Assembly (NCBI RefSeq): GCF_900119795.1
Contig: NZ_LT634361.1
Location: 3,147,001 to 3,211,000 of the forward strand
Direction: 5' to 3'
Origin: Tenacibaculum maritimum NCIMB 2154
GTDB taxonomy: Bacteria; Bacteroidota; Bacteroidia; Flavobacteriales; Flavobacteriaceae
DNA length: 64,000 nucleotides
The notes under the pieces were generated by a model. The model was given only the letters and a program-made list of their open reading frames with translations. It had not been told where the DNA came from and did not search any database. Below, in pieces: positions 35,351 through 44,437 of this stretch; within the stretch, counting starts at the first letter, position 1; each line of letters starts with the position of its first letter. A program made the position numbers and the translations under genes.

Positions 35351-37654
35351 TTAGAAACCAACATGAGCAGCTATACCCTCACTTCTCTTCTCCTTATTTT
35401 GGGCATCAACTACTGCCACAGCTGCCATATTTACCATTTCATCTACGCTTGAACCTAATTGCAAAACATGTACAGGCTTACTCAATCCTAAAATGATAGG
35501 CCCTATAGACTCTGTTCCATCTATCTGCTTCATTAATTTATATGTAATATTAGCAGCATCTAAATTTGGAAAAATTAGCACATTCACTTTTTCCCCGTTT
35601 AACTTAGAAAAGGGAAATTCCTTTGCTAACAGCTCTGGATTCAAGGCAAAGTCTGCCTGCAACTCCCCATCTACAACCACATTTGGAAAATGGCGGTGAA
35701 TATATGAAACTGCTTCTCTTATTTTTACAGAACTTTCTGATTTTGAAGAACCAAAATTGGAAAAAGACAGCATTGCTACATTAGGCTTCATTCCAAACAT
35801 CTTTGCTAATCCAGAAGTCAACTGTGTTATTTTTGCCAAATCTTTAGCACTCGGATTGATGTTAATCGTTGTATCTGCTAAAAACATTGGTCCTTGTTTA
35901 GTCAACATTAAATTTGTTGCCGCTACACGAGTAATTCCTTTGTCTTTTTCTATAAGCTCTAACATTGGTTTTACAACCGAAGGATATGGTCGAGAATATC
36001 CTGTAATTAAAGCATCTGCTTCTCCTTCATTCACCATCATTGCCGCAAAATAATTGCGTTCTCTCATCCATTTTTGAGCTTCTAACAAAGTAATACCTTT
36101 TCTTCTTCTCGATTTCCAAAATGCTTCTGCAAAACGATTTCTTCTTTCTTTTTCTTCAGGTATCTTCGGGTCTATAATTGGTATTTCTGCTTCAAAACCT
36201 AATTCTTCTTTTAATTCTAAGATTACCTCTTTGTTTCCTAGTAAAATAGGATATCCTATCTTTTCGTCATAAACTCTTTGAGCGGCTTTTAATACATCTA
36301 AATGATCCGCTTCCGCAAAAATCACTCGCTTGGGAGATTTTTTTGCTCTATTATGCAGCAATCGAATTTCTTTACTTCCTGTTCCTGATCTATCCATCAA
36401 TTCTTCTCGGTACTTATTCCAATCTGAAATTGGTTCTTGAGCTACTCCCGAATCCATTGCTGCTTTTGCAATTGCTGGTGGAATTTCATAAATCAACCTA
36501 GGATCAAATGGCTTTGGAATTATATATTCTTTTCCAAAAGAAAGACTTACTTCATCATACACAATATTTACTTGTTCTGGCACAGATTGCTTTGCTAGTT
36601 CAGCAAGAGCATGCACTGCCGCCATTTTCATCTCTTCATTTATTGTTGTTGCTCGCACATCCAAAGCTCCCCTAAAAATAAATGGAAACCCAAGTACATT
36701 GTTTACTTGATTAGGATGATCTGAACGACCAGTTGCCATAATAATATCATCTCGCGTATCAATTGCTAAATCATACGAAATTTCAGGTACTGGATTTGCC
36801 ATTGCAAATACTATTGGATTTTTAGCCATTGACAATAGCATTTCTGGAGTTACCACATCTCCTTTCGACAACCCTATAAATACATCAGCATTATGCATTG
36901 CTTCTTCTAGTGTACGAACATCTTTATCTGTAGCAAATTCAGCCTTTTGAGGAGTTAAACTACCTCTATCTTTTCTAATAACCCCTTTACTATCACACAT
37001 GATGATATTTTCTCTCTGCACTCCTAGTTTTAAATATAAACGAGTACATGAAATAGCAGCTGCTCCTGCTCCATTGACTACAATTTGAACCTCAGCGGCA
37101 TTTTTGCCATTAATTTCCAACGCATTTTTCAATGCTGCTGCTGAAATAATAGCCGTTCCATGCTGATCATCATGCATTACTGGAATATCCAACTCTTCTT
37201 TCAATCTTCTTTCTATTTCGAAAGCCTCTGGTGCTTTTATATCTTCTAGGTTGATCCCTCCGAAAGTTGGTGAAATTGCCTTTACTGTTTCCACAAACTT
37301 ATCTACATCTGTAGCATCAACTTCTATATCAAAAACATCTATATCTGCAAAAATCTTAAATAACAATCCTTTTCCTTCCATTACTGGTTTTGATGCTTCA
37401 GCACCAATATCTCCTAGCCCTAAAACTGCTGTCCCATTTGAAATTACAGCTACCAAATTTCCTTTAGAAGTATATTTATATACATTCTTTTTGTCTTTCG
37501 CTATTTCTAAACAAGGCTCCGCTACTCCTGGTGAATATGCTAAGGACAAATCATGCTGTGTGGCATACTTCTTCGTAGGAGTTACAGCTATTTTCCCTGG
37601 CTTCGGTTTTGCATGATACAATAGTGCTTCATGTCTTTTTCGAGAATCATTCAT
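35351..37654 (-). CDS. maeB: NADP-dependent malic enzyme with phosphotransacetylase-like domain (MaeB)
   Basis: 767 aa, the usual length of fused MaeB. Residues ~1-420 form the malic enzyme (LAYSPGVAEPC; GLGDIGAEAS; the nucleotide fold near VVNGAGAAAIS); residues ~430-767 form a phosphate acetyltransferase-like domain (IFAEADHLDVLKAA) that acts as a regulatory module. The enzyme converts malate to pyruvate with NADPH. A 138-bp gap and divergent orientation separate it from the PAS genes; a separate terminator lies downstream. Core metabolism, no oddities. Confidence 0.95.
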   Translation of the reverse strand: MNDSRKRHEALLYHAKPKPGKIAVTPTKKYATQHDLSLAYSPGVAEPCLEIAKDKKNVYKYTSKGNLVAVISNGTAVLGLGDIGAEASKPVMEGKGLLFKIFADIDVFDIEVDATDVDKFVETVKAISPTFGGINLEDIKAPEAFEIERRLKEELDIPVMHDDQHGTAIISAAALKNALEINGKNAAEVQIVVNGAGAAAISCTRLYLKLGVQRENIIMCDSKGVIRKDRGSLTPQKAEFATDKDVRTLEEAMHNADVFIGLSKGDVVTPEMLLSMAKNPIVFAMANPVPEISYDLAIDTRDDIIMATGRSDHPNQVNNVLGFPFIFRGALDVRATTINEEMKMAAVHALAELAKQSVPEQVNIVYDEVSLSFGKEYIIPKPFDPRLIYEIPPAIAKAAMDSGVAQEPISDWNKYREELMDRSGTGSKEIRLLHNRAKKSPKRVIFAEADHLDVLKAAQRVYDEKIGYPILLGNKEVILELKEELGFEAEIPIIDPKIPEEKERRNRFAEAFWKSRRRKGITLLEAQKWMRERNYFAAMMVNEGEADALITGYSRPYPSVVKPMLELIEKDKGITRVAATNLMLTKQGPMFLADTTININPSAKDLAKITQLTSGLAKMFGMKPNVAMLSFSNFGSSKSESSVKIREAVSYIHRHFPNVVVDGELQADFALNPELLAKEFPFSKLNGEKVNVLIFPNLDAANITYKLMKQIDGTESIGPIILGLSKPVHVLQLGSSVDEMVNMAAVAVVDAQNKEKRSEGIAAHVGF

Positions 37655-37754
37655 AGGTTATTGTTGTTTGATTAAGCTGACAAATATAGGGTTTTGTTAG
37701 CTACTAATTATACGTTAAAAAAAATGAAAAGCTTTTTAAACTGTCTATTTTATT

Positions 37755-37762
37755 TACTTTTG
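37755..37762 (+). promoter_or_regulatory. Putative -7 box of the first PAS gene
   Basis: TACTTTTG fits the Bacteroidota TAnnTTTG -7 consensus, 30 bp before the start codon. No convincing -33 TTTG is seen upstream. A matching box precedes the duplicated gene. Confidence 0.45.
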
Positions 37763-37792
37763 TTTTAAATTTTAATTTAAAAAACTAAAAAG

Positions 37793-38386
37793 ATGAAAAC
37801 GCCCCCCAAGACTAAAACTTTAATTGACGAAGAGGTAATATGGGATAAAACCCAAACTATCATCAGCAAAACAGACCCTAACGGAACTATACTATATACT
37901 AATGAAGCCTTCTTACAAGCCTCTGAGTATAGTGCTATTGAACTTATTGGTGAACCGCATAATGTGATACGCCATCCTGATATGCCTAAGATTACTTTTA
38001 AAATACTATGGGAAGCTTTGAAAAAAGGGAAAAATTTTCATGCGATAGTAAAAAACTTAACTAAAACAGGGAGGTATTATTGGGTTATTACGGACTTCAC
38101 TACCAATAAAGATGAAAATGGGAATATCATTGGTTACACAGGTAGGAGAAAAGCTGTTCCTGAGGGTGTCGTTGAAAGAATTGAGCCTTTGTATAAAACC
38201 TTGCTTGAAATTGAACAACAAAAAGGCGAAAAGGTAAGCGAGCTTTACTTTAAAAATTACCTAGAAGAGGAAGTTGGTAAAGATTACGATACTTTCGTTG
38301 TTGATTTATTTGATGAAGAGGTTTCTAAAAATAAAAGCAAAATAAAAAAGGGGCTGAACTGGTTTTTCTTAGGAGAATACAAATAG
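37793..38386 (+). CDS. PAS-only protein, Aer-like (copy 1)
   Basis: 197 aa. One PAS domain at about residues 20-125 with IISKTDPNGTILYTNEAFLQAS, the motif HNVIRHPDMPK as in the FAD-binding PAS of the aerotaxis receptor Aer, and GRYYWVITDFT / GYTGRRKAVP. The remaining 70 residues form a Lys/Glu-rich helical tail ending in KKGLNWFFLGEYK. There is no kinase, methyl-accepting or DNA-binding output domain. It may sense redox state or a ligand and act through a partner protein. An adjacent copy 869 bp downstream is highly similar, including the first eight codons with a run of six C. Confidence 0.8.
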   Translation: MKTPPKTKTLIDEEVIWDKTQTIISKTDPNGTILYTNEAFLQASEYSAIELIGEPHNVIRHPDMPKITFKILWEALKKGKNFHAIVKNLTKTGRYYWVITDFTTNKDENGNIIGYTGRRKAVPEGVVERIEPLYKTLLEIEQQKGEKVSELYFKNYLEEEVGKDYDTFVVDLFDEEVSKNKSKIKKGLNWFFLGEYK

Positions 38387-38628
38387 CTATTACTGCTTTA
38401 TATTGTTTCGTCATTAAAACAAGCTACACTACTCTTTTTACTTAAACCATAATCATACAAGGTTTTCTTTTTATTTTAAATGATATAATACCCCTATAAT
38501 ACCTTTTTCTTAAAACTATTCAAAGGGGGTATTGTCATTTAACAAAATTCACGCTCCTCTTGGTTTCTTTTTAAGAATAAATAATAATTTAAAACTCCCA
38601 AAAAACTATTCAAATAATCTATTTTGTT

Positions 38629-38636
38629 TATTTTTG
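38629..38636 (+). promoter_or_regulatory. Putative -7 box of the second PAS gene
   Basis: TATTTTTG fits the TAnnTTTG -7 consensus and lies 25 bp before the start codon, in a sequence context resembling that of copy 1, so the duplication included the promoter. Confidence 0.45.
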
Positions 38637-38661
38637 TTTCAACTTTTAAAAAATAAATAAA

Positions 38662-39258
38662 ATGAAAACGCCCCCCAAGACTAAACCTATCATTCTTAAT
38701 GAAGAAGTAAAATGGGATAAAACCCAAACTATTATTAGTAAAACAGATGTACACGGAACTATTCTGTACGCGAACGATGTTTTTTTAGAGGCTTCTGAAT
38801 ACAATGCCATTGAACTTATTGGTGAACCTCATAATATCATACGCCACCCTGATATGCCAAAGGTGACTTTTAAAATATTATGGGATGCTTTGAAAAAAGG
38901 AGAGAACTTTCATGCCATAGTTAAAAATTTAACTCGCACAGGAAGGTATTACTGGGTTATTACTGACTTTACCATTGATAAGGACGACGATGGTAATATT
39001 ATCGGTTATACTGGAAGAAGGAAAGCTGTTCCTGATAGCGTTGTCACTAGAATTGAACCTCTTTATAAAACTTTACTTGAAATTGAACAGCAAAAGGGTG
39101 AAAAAGTAAGTGAACTTTACTTTAAAAACTACCTAAAAGAAGAGGCTGGTAAAGATTACGATGCCTTTGTTGTTGATTTGTTCCAGGAAGAAGTTCAGAA
39201 AAACAAAAGTAAAATTAAAAAAGGATTGAATTGGTTTTTTATGGGTGAATATAAATAA
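38662..39258 (+). CDS. PAS-only protein, Aer-like (copy 2)
   Basis: 198 aa, a clear paralogue of the gene at 37793: same PAS core with IISKTDVHGTILYANDVF and HNIIRHPDMPK, the same GRYYWVITDF, and the same helical tail (KKGLNWFFMGEYK). Differences are spread over the protein. Between the two copies an imperfect CCCCT/AGGGG hairpin (about 38480-38530) may end the first transcript. Function as for copy 1; whether the two form a heterodimer is unknown. Confidence 0.8.
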   Translation: MKTPPKTKPIILNEEVKWDKTQTIISKTDVHGTILYANDVFLEASEYNAIELIGEPHNIIRHPDMPKVTFKILWDALKKGENFHAIVKNLTRTGRYYWVITDFTIDKDDDGNIIGYTGRRKAVPDSVVTRIEPLYKTLLEIEQQKGEKVSELYFKNYLKEEAGKDYDAFVVDLFQEEVQKNKSKIKKGLNWFFMGEYK

Positions 39259-39400
39259 ACAGCCATTATACAATTGAGTAACAATAACTTTGATTGAACT
39301 TACTACAAATGTAAATTAACTTTTCGTTAAAAAGTTTTTTTTAACATTCTTAAAAGCAACCCTTTTACATTTTATTCATCTTATTGATAAAACAATAATC

Positions 39401-39847
39401 ATGAAATATTCAATCTTACCAATTTTAATTTTATCTTTAATTCTTAGTAGTTGTAGCGAGAATGATAAAGTAATTACAGGCCAAGAAGATTTTCTTCTTG
39501 GGAAAACTTTTTTAACTCCCGCTGGTGTTACTAAAGAAGAATGCGAGCAAATAAAACAGCAAGGTGTTTTTTACAACTGCTTTAGGTCAATGTTTTTTAG
39601 TAAAAACGGAGAAAAAAAGGAAGTTAACCTTATTTTCACTGATATTCCTGCTGCATTTGACCAGTACACATTTGAAAATGACACTTTAAAGATAAACACT
39701 AAAAATAGTACTTCTGATATTGTTCTGGAAAATCCTATCATATTCGTTTTAAACAAGAATAAAGATGTTTTTACTAGGATTTCTAGCAATAATGAAAGAT
39801 GGGCTTTAGACCAAGAAGGTAAAGATATTTGGGAATATTTTAAATAA
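39401..39847 (+). CDS. Small hypothetical lipoprotein
   Basis: 148 aa. SPII signal with lipobox LSSC (Cys18). The mature part has two further cysteines (EECEQIKQQ and YNCFRS) that may form a disulfide, and no recognised domain. A strong terminator follows. No functional context: convergent with queG, downstream of the PAS pair. Confidence 0.7.
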   Translation: MKYSILPILILSLILSSCSENDKVITGQEDFLLGKTFLTPAGVTKEECEQIKQQGVFYNCFRSMFFSKNGEKKEVNLIFTDIPAAFDQYTFENDTLKINTKNSTSDIVLENPIIFVLNKNKDVFTRISSNNERWALDQEGKDIWEYFK

Positions 39848-39882
39848 TTTTAATTTCCCTAACTTTATGAGTGCTATGCCTT

Positions 39883-39931
39883 AAAAGAAAAGTGTTGTTT
39901 CCTTTTGATATGGAAACAACACTTTTCTTTT
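39883..39931. terminator. Bidirectional terminator between the lipoprotein gene and queG
   Basis: AAAAGTGTTGTTTCC (39888-39902) pairs perfectly with GGAAACAACACTTTT (39912-39926); the AAAAG/CTTTT flanks extend the stem, and T runs occur on both strands. Confidence 0.9.
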
Positions 39932-39932
39932 A

Positions 39933-40859
39933 TTATTCTTTTAAAAACCGAATATTTCTAGTTAATCCTGAAAACTTTGTTCTTTTAACTGGCGATTTCT
40001 TAAATACCTTTCTAAAAGTTTCCTCAGTTACTTCTTCCCAATCTCTTTTAGTCATTTCCAATAAATGCTCTTTTGGCGAAAACAAAGGTTCTGAATGCGC
40101 TTTTGAAAAGCGGTTCCAAGGGCAAACATCTTGGCAAATATCACAACCGAACATCCACCCTTCCATCTTATCTTTAAAGGATGCAGGTATCTGATCCTTT
40201 AGTTCAATAGTTACATACGAAATGCATTTGCTTCCATCTACAGTACTATTAGGCAAAATGGCATTCGTAGGGCATGCATCTATACATCTTGTACACCTTC
40301 CGCAATGATCAGTAACAAACGGATCATCATAAGCCAACTCTAAATCGATGATCAATTCCGCTAGAAAAAAAAAGGACCCTTGTTGCTTTTGAATTAAGAG
40401 AGTATTCTTCCCCGTCCAACCCAAACCTGTTTTTTTTGCCCAAGCACGCTCCAAAACAGGAGCCGAATCCACAAAAGCTCTTCCTGACACCTCTCCTATT
40501 TCATCATGTATCAATGAAAGCAACTCTCTTAATTTCGTTTTTATTACTTGATGATAATCTTCTCCATAAGCATACTTTGAAATCTTATAAGAATCTTCTT
40601 TTTGAACCTTTGGGGGATAATAATTATATGAAAGCGATATTACAGATTTAGCTCCATCAACCAACAATCTAGGATCTAACCGTTTATCAAAATGATTTTC
40701 CATATAATGCATTTCTCCATGAAATCCATTTGCCAACCATTGCTCCAAACCAAAAGCTTCTTCTTCTAAAAAAGTAGCTTTAGCAATTCCACAGTCTAAA
40801 AAACCTAAACGCTTTGCCTGTTCTTTTATAAATTGAGCGTAATCCTCTTTTTTCAACAT
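39933..40859 (-). CDS. queG: Epoxyqueuosine reductase QueG
   Basis: 308 aa. The N-terminal corrinoid-binding region has [11 protein letters not shown]; the C-terminal ferredoxin-type domain holds two [4Fe-4S] motifs, [16 protein letters not shown] and [11 protein letters not shown], as in QueG. It reduces epoxyqueuosine to queuosine in tRNA wobble-base modification, with cobalamin as cofactor. Full length. No other que gene is adjacent; the terminator region downstream is shared with the convergent lipoprotein gene. Confidence 0.93.
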   Translation of the reverse strand: MLKKEDYAQFIKEQAKRLGFLDCGIAKATFLEEEAFGLEQWLANGFHGEMHYMENHFDKRLDPRLLVDGAKSVISLSYNYYPPKVQKEDSYKISKYAYGEDYHQVIKTKLRELLSLIHDEIGEVSGRAFVDSAPVLERAWAKKTGLGWTGKNTLLIQKQQGSFFFLAELIIDLELAYDDPFVTDHCGRCTRCIDACPTNAILPNSTVDGSKCISYVTIELKDQIPASFKDKMEGWMFGCDICQDVCPWNRFSKAHSEPLFSPKEHLLEMTKRDWEEVTEETFRKVFKKSPVKRTKFSGLTRNIRFLKE

Positions 40860-40976
40860 TCTATCTTTAACAAGGGCAAAATTACCAAAACTTTTACTTT
40901 TATCATTTTATTATGGTTTCTTTACAAAGAAAAGCTGAACTTTGTTTATAATAAAAATTTGTAAAACTCAAACACA

Positions 40977-43559
40977 ATGAAAAAAGCTTATAAGATTGTT
41001 ATTGGTTTCCTTCTTGTAATTTTTATGTTATTAATTAGCATTCCTTATTTATTTCAAGATAAAATTCTTGGGCTTGTTAAAAAATCTATTAATAATAATA
41101 TAAACGCACAGGTTGATTTTTCTGATGGCAGCCTCAGTTTATTAAAAAATTTCCCAAACGCTTCCGTACAACTTACAGATGTTTCTGTTATTAACATTGC
41201 TCCTTTTAAAGGAGATACTTTATTATACGCCAAGGACATCACTTTAAAATTAAAGCTTACAGAGCTTTTTAAAAGCGCGACCGATCAGTTACGTATCAAA
41301 TCATTTTCAATTGATAATGCACTTGTAAATATTTTAGTGGATAAAAAAGGAAACACCAATTACGATATTACAAAACCTTCTAACAACAAAGAAAACCCTT
41401 CTAAAAGCAGCAGTACTTCTTCTTTTGGCTTGGCAATTAATTCTTATAAGATTTCCAATTCTTCTATAAGATATAATGATCAAAAAGGTAACATACAGCT
41501 CTCCTTGATCGATTTAAACCATGCTGGAAGTGGTGATTTTTCTCAAGAAAAATTAAAATTAGCTACTCAAACTTCTTTTATCGTTTCCTTTGGAATGAAT
41601 GGAACTGCATATGCTAAAAATCAAAATATTTCTTTGGACGCTCTGTTGGACATGGATCTTATTCATAAAAAGTTTTCATTTTTAAAAAACAAAGCTACCC
41701 TTAATAATTTACCTTTAATTTTTGACGGATATATTCAATTACATGATAAAAACCAAGAGGTGGCTATTAATTTCAAAACTCCTTCTTCTGATTTTAAAAA
41801 TTTTTTAAAATTAATCCCTGAAACCTATACCAAAAGTATTTCCGAAGTAAGAACTTCTGGGAATTTTGCTATTAATGGTACTATTAATGGAATTATAGAT
41901 GACACTACAATTCCTAAATTAGCTATTAGCATTCGTTCTGAAAATGCTTCTCTTAAATACCCTAACCTTCCTAAAGCCGTTGAAAATATTTACATTGATA
42001 CTCAAATAAAAAACGAGACTGGTAAGGTCAAAAATACGTTTGTTAACATTAATCAATTATCATTTAAAATTGATAAAGACACCTTTTCTGGCAAGGCTAG
42101 TATCCATAATTTAACTACAAATCCTACCGTAGATGCCACCTTGAATGGCACCTTAAATTTAGCGAATATCCACCAAGCCTATCCTGTAAATCTTCAAAAT
42201 GAATTAAGTGGTATTCTAAAAGCTAATTTACATACTAAATTTGACACCAACGCTATTAAAAACAACGTCGTAGAGCGTATTAAAAATGATGGTACCGTAG
42301 CACTTAGCGACTTCATCTTTTCTTCAAAAGACATTGTAAATCCTATTGAAATAAAAAGTACAAAGGTAACTTTTACTCCTACTACTATTTCTTTAACAGA
42401 GTTTGATGCAAGAACAGGAAAAAGTGACCTGAATGCTACGGGTAAAATAAACAATTTACTAGGTTTTTTACTTTCTAATAAAAAATTACAGGGGAACTTC
42501 AATGTCAATTCAACTAATTTCTATGTTAGCGATTTCATGCAAGAGAGCGTTTCTGATACAGAAAACACTCCACAAAAAGAAACTCCTAATTCTCAAAAAA
42601 CAACAGCTACTGAATCTTTAAAAATTCCTGCTTTTTTAGATTGTACCATACTTGCAGATGCCAAAACAGTGTATTATGACAATCTTACCTTAAAAGATGC
42701 TAAAGGATCTTTATTGTTAAAGGATGAAAAAGCAACCTTAAAAGATGTTAACGCTATGCTATTTAATGGTAAAATTGCACTAAATGGAACTATTAATACC
42801 AAAGATAAAAAACCAACTTTCAATATGAATCTAGGAATTAAATCTTTTGATATTGCTGATTCTTTTAAGAGTTTAGACTTATTACGTTCATTGAGTCCTA
42901 TTGCTGGAGCCATGAACGGAAAGTTAAATTCAGAAATTAACCTATCTGGGGGATTAAACAATGATTTTACCCCGAATCTTTCTTCTATTTCAGGAAAAGC
43001 TCTTGCTGAATTATTAACTACTAAAATCGATCCTAAAAAAACAAAGGCATTAAGCTTACTAAATGACAAGTTATCTTTTATAGATTTGTCAAAACTTGAT
43101 TTGTCAGATATCAAAACTCGCCTTTCTTTTAAAAATGGACAAGTAGCTGTTAGCCCTTTTAAAGTGAAGTATAAAGATATTAATATCCTTGTAGGAGGAA
43201 GTCATGGATTTGATCAAAGCATGAATTATAATGTTACACTAGACGTTCCTGCAAAATATTTAGGAGGAGAAACCCAAAATCTACTTGCTAAATTAAATAA
43301 TAAAAACAAAAACATTACTGTTCCGATTTCTGCTACAATCTCTGGTAATATGCAAAGCCCTTCCGTAAAAACGGACATATCCTCTTCTGTTGCAAAACTC
43401 AGTCAAAAACTAATCCAAGAACAGAAAAATAATCTTATTAATAATACACTAGGAAATTTATTAGGAAACAAAAAGAAAGATTCTTCTAAAACTAAAAATA
43501 ATACGGTTAAAAAAGTTACTGATGTTTTAGGGGGCTTATTCGGAAAAAAGAAAAAATAA
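40977..43559 (+). CDS. AsmA-family protein
   Basis: 860 aa. A membrane anchor at residues 7-27 (VIGFLLVIFMLLISIPYLF) is followed by a long periplasmic domain of the AsmA type (VDFSDGSLSLLKNFPNASVQL near the N-terminus; DLSDIKTRLSFKNG and the AsmA C-terminal region near residue 690), and a Lys-rich tail. AsmA-like proteins form hydrophobic grooves that bridge the envelope and are linked to phospholipid transport to, and assembly of, the outer membrane. A terminator follows. Solitary gene. Confidence 0.85.
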   Translation: MKKAYKIVIGFLLVIFMLLISIPYLFQDKILGLVKKSINNNINAQVDFSDGSLSLLKNFPNASVQLTDVSVINIAPFKGDTLLYAKDITLKLKLTELFKSATDQLRIKSFSIDNALVNILVDKKGNTNYDITKPSNNKENPSKSSSTSSFGLAINSYKISNSSIRYNDQKGNIQLSLIDLNHAGSGDFSQEKLKLATQTSFIVSFGMNGTAYAKNQNISLDALLDMDLIHKKFSFLKNKATLNNLPLIFDGYIQLHDKNQEVAINFKTPSSDFKNFLKLIPETYTKSISEVRTSGNFAINGTINGIIDDTTIPKLAISIRSENASLKYPNLPKAVENIYIDTQIKNETGKVKNTFVNINQLSFKIDKDTFSGKASIHNLTTNPTVDATLNGTLNLANIHQAYPVNLQNELSGILKANLHTKFDTNAIKNNVVERIKNDGTVALSDFIFSSKDIVNPIEIKSTKVTFTPTTISLTEFDARTGKSDLNATGKINNLLGFLLSNKKLQGNFNVNSTNFYVSDFMQESVSDTENTPQKETPNSQKTTATESLKIPAFLDCTILADAKTVYYDNLTLKDAKGSLLLKDEKATLKDVNAMLFNGKIALNGTINTKDKKPTFNMNLGIKSFDIADSFKSLDLLRSLSPIAGAMNGKLNSEINLSGGLNNDFTPNLSSISGKALAELLTTKIDPKKTKALSLLNDKLSFIDLSKLDLSDIKTRLSFKNGQVAVSPFKVKYKDINILVGGSHGFDQSMNYNVTLDVPAKYLGGETQNLLAKLNNKNKNITVPISATISGNMQSPSVKTDISSSVAKLSQKLIQEQKNNLINNTLGNLLGNKKKDSSKTKNNTVKKVTDVLGGLFGKKKK

Positions 43560-43584
43560 CCCCCTTCTCTAAGCAAAAGAACTG

Positions 43585-43624
43585 AACTCCCGGGTAAAAT
43601 AATTTGTTTACTTGGGAGTTTTTA
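43585..43624 (+). terminator. Terminator after the AsmA-like gene
   Basis: AACTCCC pairs with GGGAGTT, with an inner GTAAA/TTTAC helix, then a T run. It lies at the left edge of the decayed gene that follows. Confidence 0.8.
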
Positions 43625-43872
43625 AATACAGAATAAAAGGAATAAATAAAGATGGAGAAATTAGTAGAGTTCCATTGCTAAACAAGTTCTATTTCCACCT
43701 AACGACAGGAATTAAGTCTTTGTTTACCACAAACGGAAAGTCCTATACTGAGCTATTTCTAGGGTTTGATAATATTAGGTTTGGAAAATGACGCTTACTA
43801 CGCATAGATTTTATACGATCTTACCACAAAGGAAAAACAGAAAATATCATTGTATTTAGTATTCAATTATAA
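43621..43872 (+). pseudogene. Decayed C-terminal end of a DUF5686-like outer membrane protein
   Basis: A single frame from 43621 to the TAA at 43870-43872 is interrupted by one TGA at 43789-43791. Before it the peptide has PLLNKFYFHLTTG and TELFLGFDNIRFGK; after it, RLLRIDFIRSYHKG. The ENI-x-x-LLRIDFVRS ending is typical of the last barrel strands of DUF5686/carboxypeptidase-regulatory outer membrane proteins. There is no start codon or upstream part (it begins at the AsmA terminator), so it is a gene remnant. The family assignment is from memory of the ending and is uncertain. Confidence 0.6.
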
Positions 43873-43880
43873 AAGTATTT

Positions 43881-43888
43881 TATCTTTG
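43881..43888 (+). promoter_or_regulatory. Putative -7 box before moaD
   Basis: TATCTTTG fits TAnnTTTG, but ends only 4 nt before the ATG, so the transcript would be nearly leaderless. No -33 box was recognised. Confidence 0.4.
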
Positions 43889-43892
43889 CATT

Positions 43893-44138
43893 ATGATAAA
43901 AATATCTCTTTTATTTTTTGGAATTGCTACCGATTTAGTAGGAAATTCATCCTTAACAATAACGATACCTTCGAATACTTCAGTACAAGAACTACGACAA
44001 CTTTTAACAACAAAGTTTCCTAATTTAAAACAGATTACCTCTTATGCTGTTGCTGTAAATGAAGAATATGCTTCTAAAGAAACTATATTAACAGCTAATG
44101 ACACTGTGGCAATCATTCCTCCTGTAAGTGGTGGATAA
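43893..44138 (+). CDS. moaD: MoaD/ThiS-family sulfur carrier protein
   Basis: 81 aa with a beta-grasp fold pattern and the C-terminal Gly-Gly (PVSGG) that is adenylated and thiocarboxylated in MoaD and ThiS. The match to MoaD (KISLLFFGIATDLVG at the start, NDTVAIIPPVSGG at the end) is better than to ThiS. MoaD gives sulfur to molybdopterin. No moaA, moaC, moaE or mog gene is within the window, so it is an orphan here; an encoded partner must be elsewhere, or its target is different. Confidence 0.85.
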   Translation: MIKISLLFFGIATDLVGNSSLTITIPSNTSVQELRQLLTTKFPNLKQITSYAVAVNEEYASKETILTANDTVAIIPPVSGG

Positions 44139-44156
44139 ATCTCCTACTAAAAATAC

Positions 44157-44426
44157 TTATTTAAGGTATTTCCCTACAAAAAAAGTTCCAAAAGGAAGAA
44201 TAGATAAAAGACAAACAATCCCAAACGTTTTCCCATTCCAATTCAACTCATATTTTAACATAATTGCTAATACGATATAAGCTACAAATAATAATCCATG
44301 AGGCATTCCTAACATTTTTACATATTCAGGATTTCCTGCAAAATACTTAATAGGAACTGCTATAAAAAGCAACAATATGTAGGATATTCCTTCTAAAAGA
44401 CTTACTATTTTAAATATATTATTCAT
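44157..44426 (-). CDS. DUF3817 small membrane protein
   Basis: 89 aa with three membrane segments. The motif LLEGISYILLLFIAVPIKYFAGNPE and GMPHGLLFVAY match DUF3817. Function unknown. It is 11 bp after the TonB-dependent receptor gene, so it belongs to the same transcript. Confidence 0.85.
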   Translation of the reverse strand: MNNIFKIVSLLEGISYILLLFIAVPIKYFAGNPEYVKMLGMPHGLLFVAYIVLAIMLKYELNWNGKTFGIVCLLSILPFGTFFVGKYLK

Positions 44427-44437
44427 CTGAAATTTTA

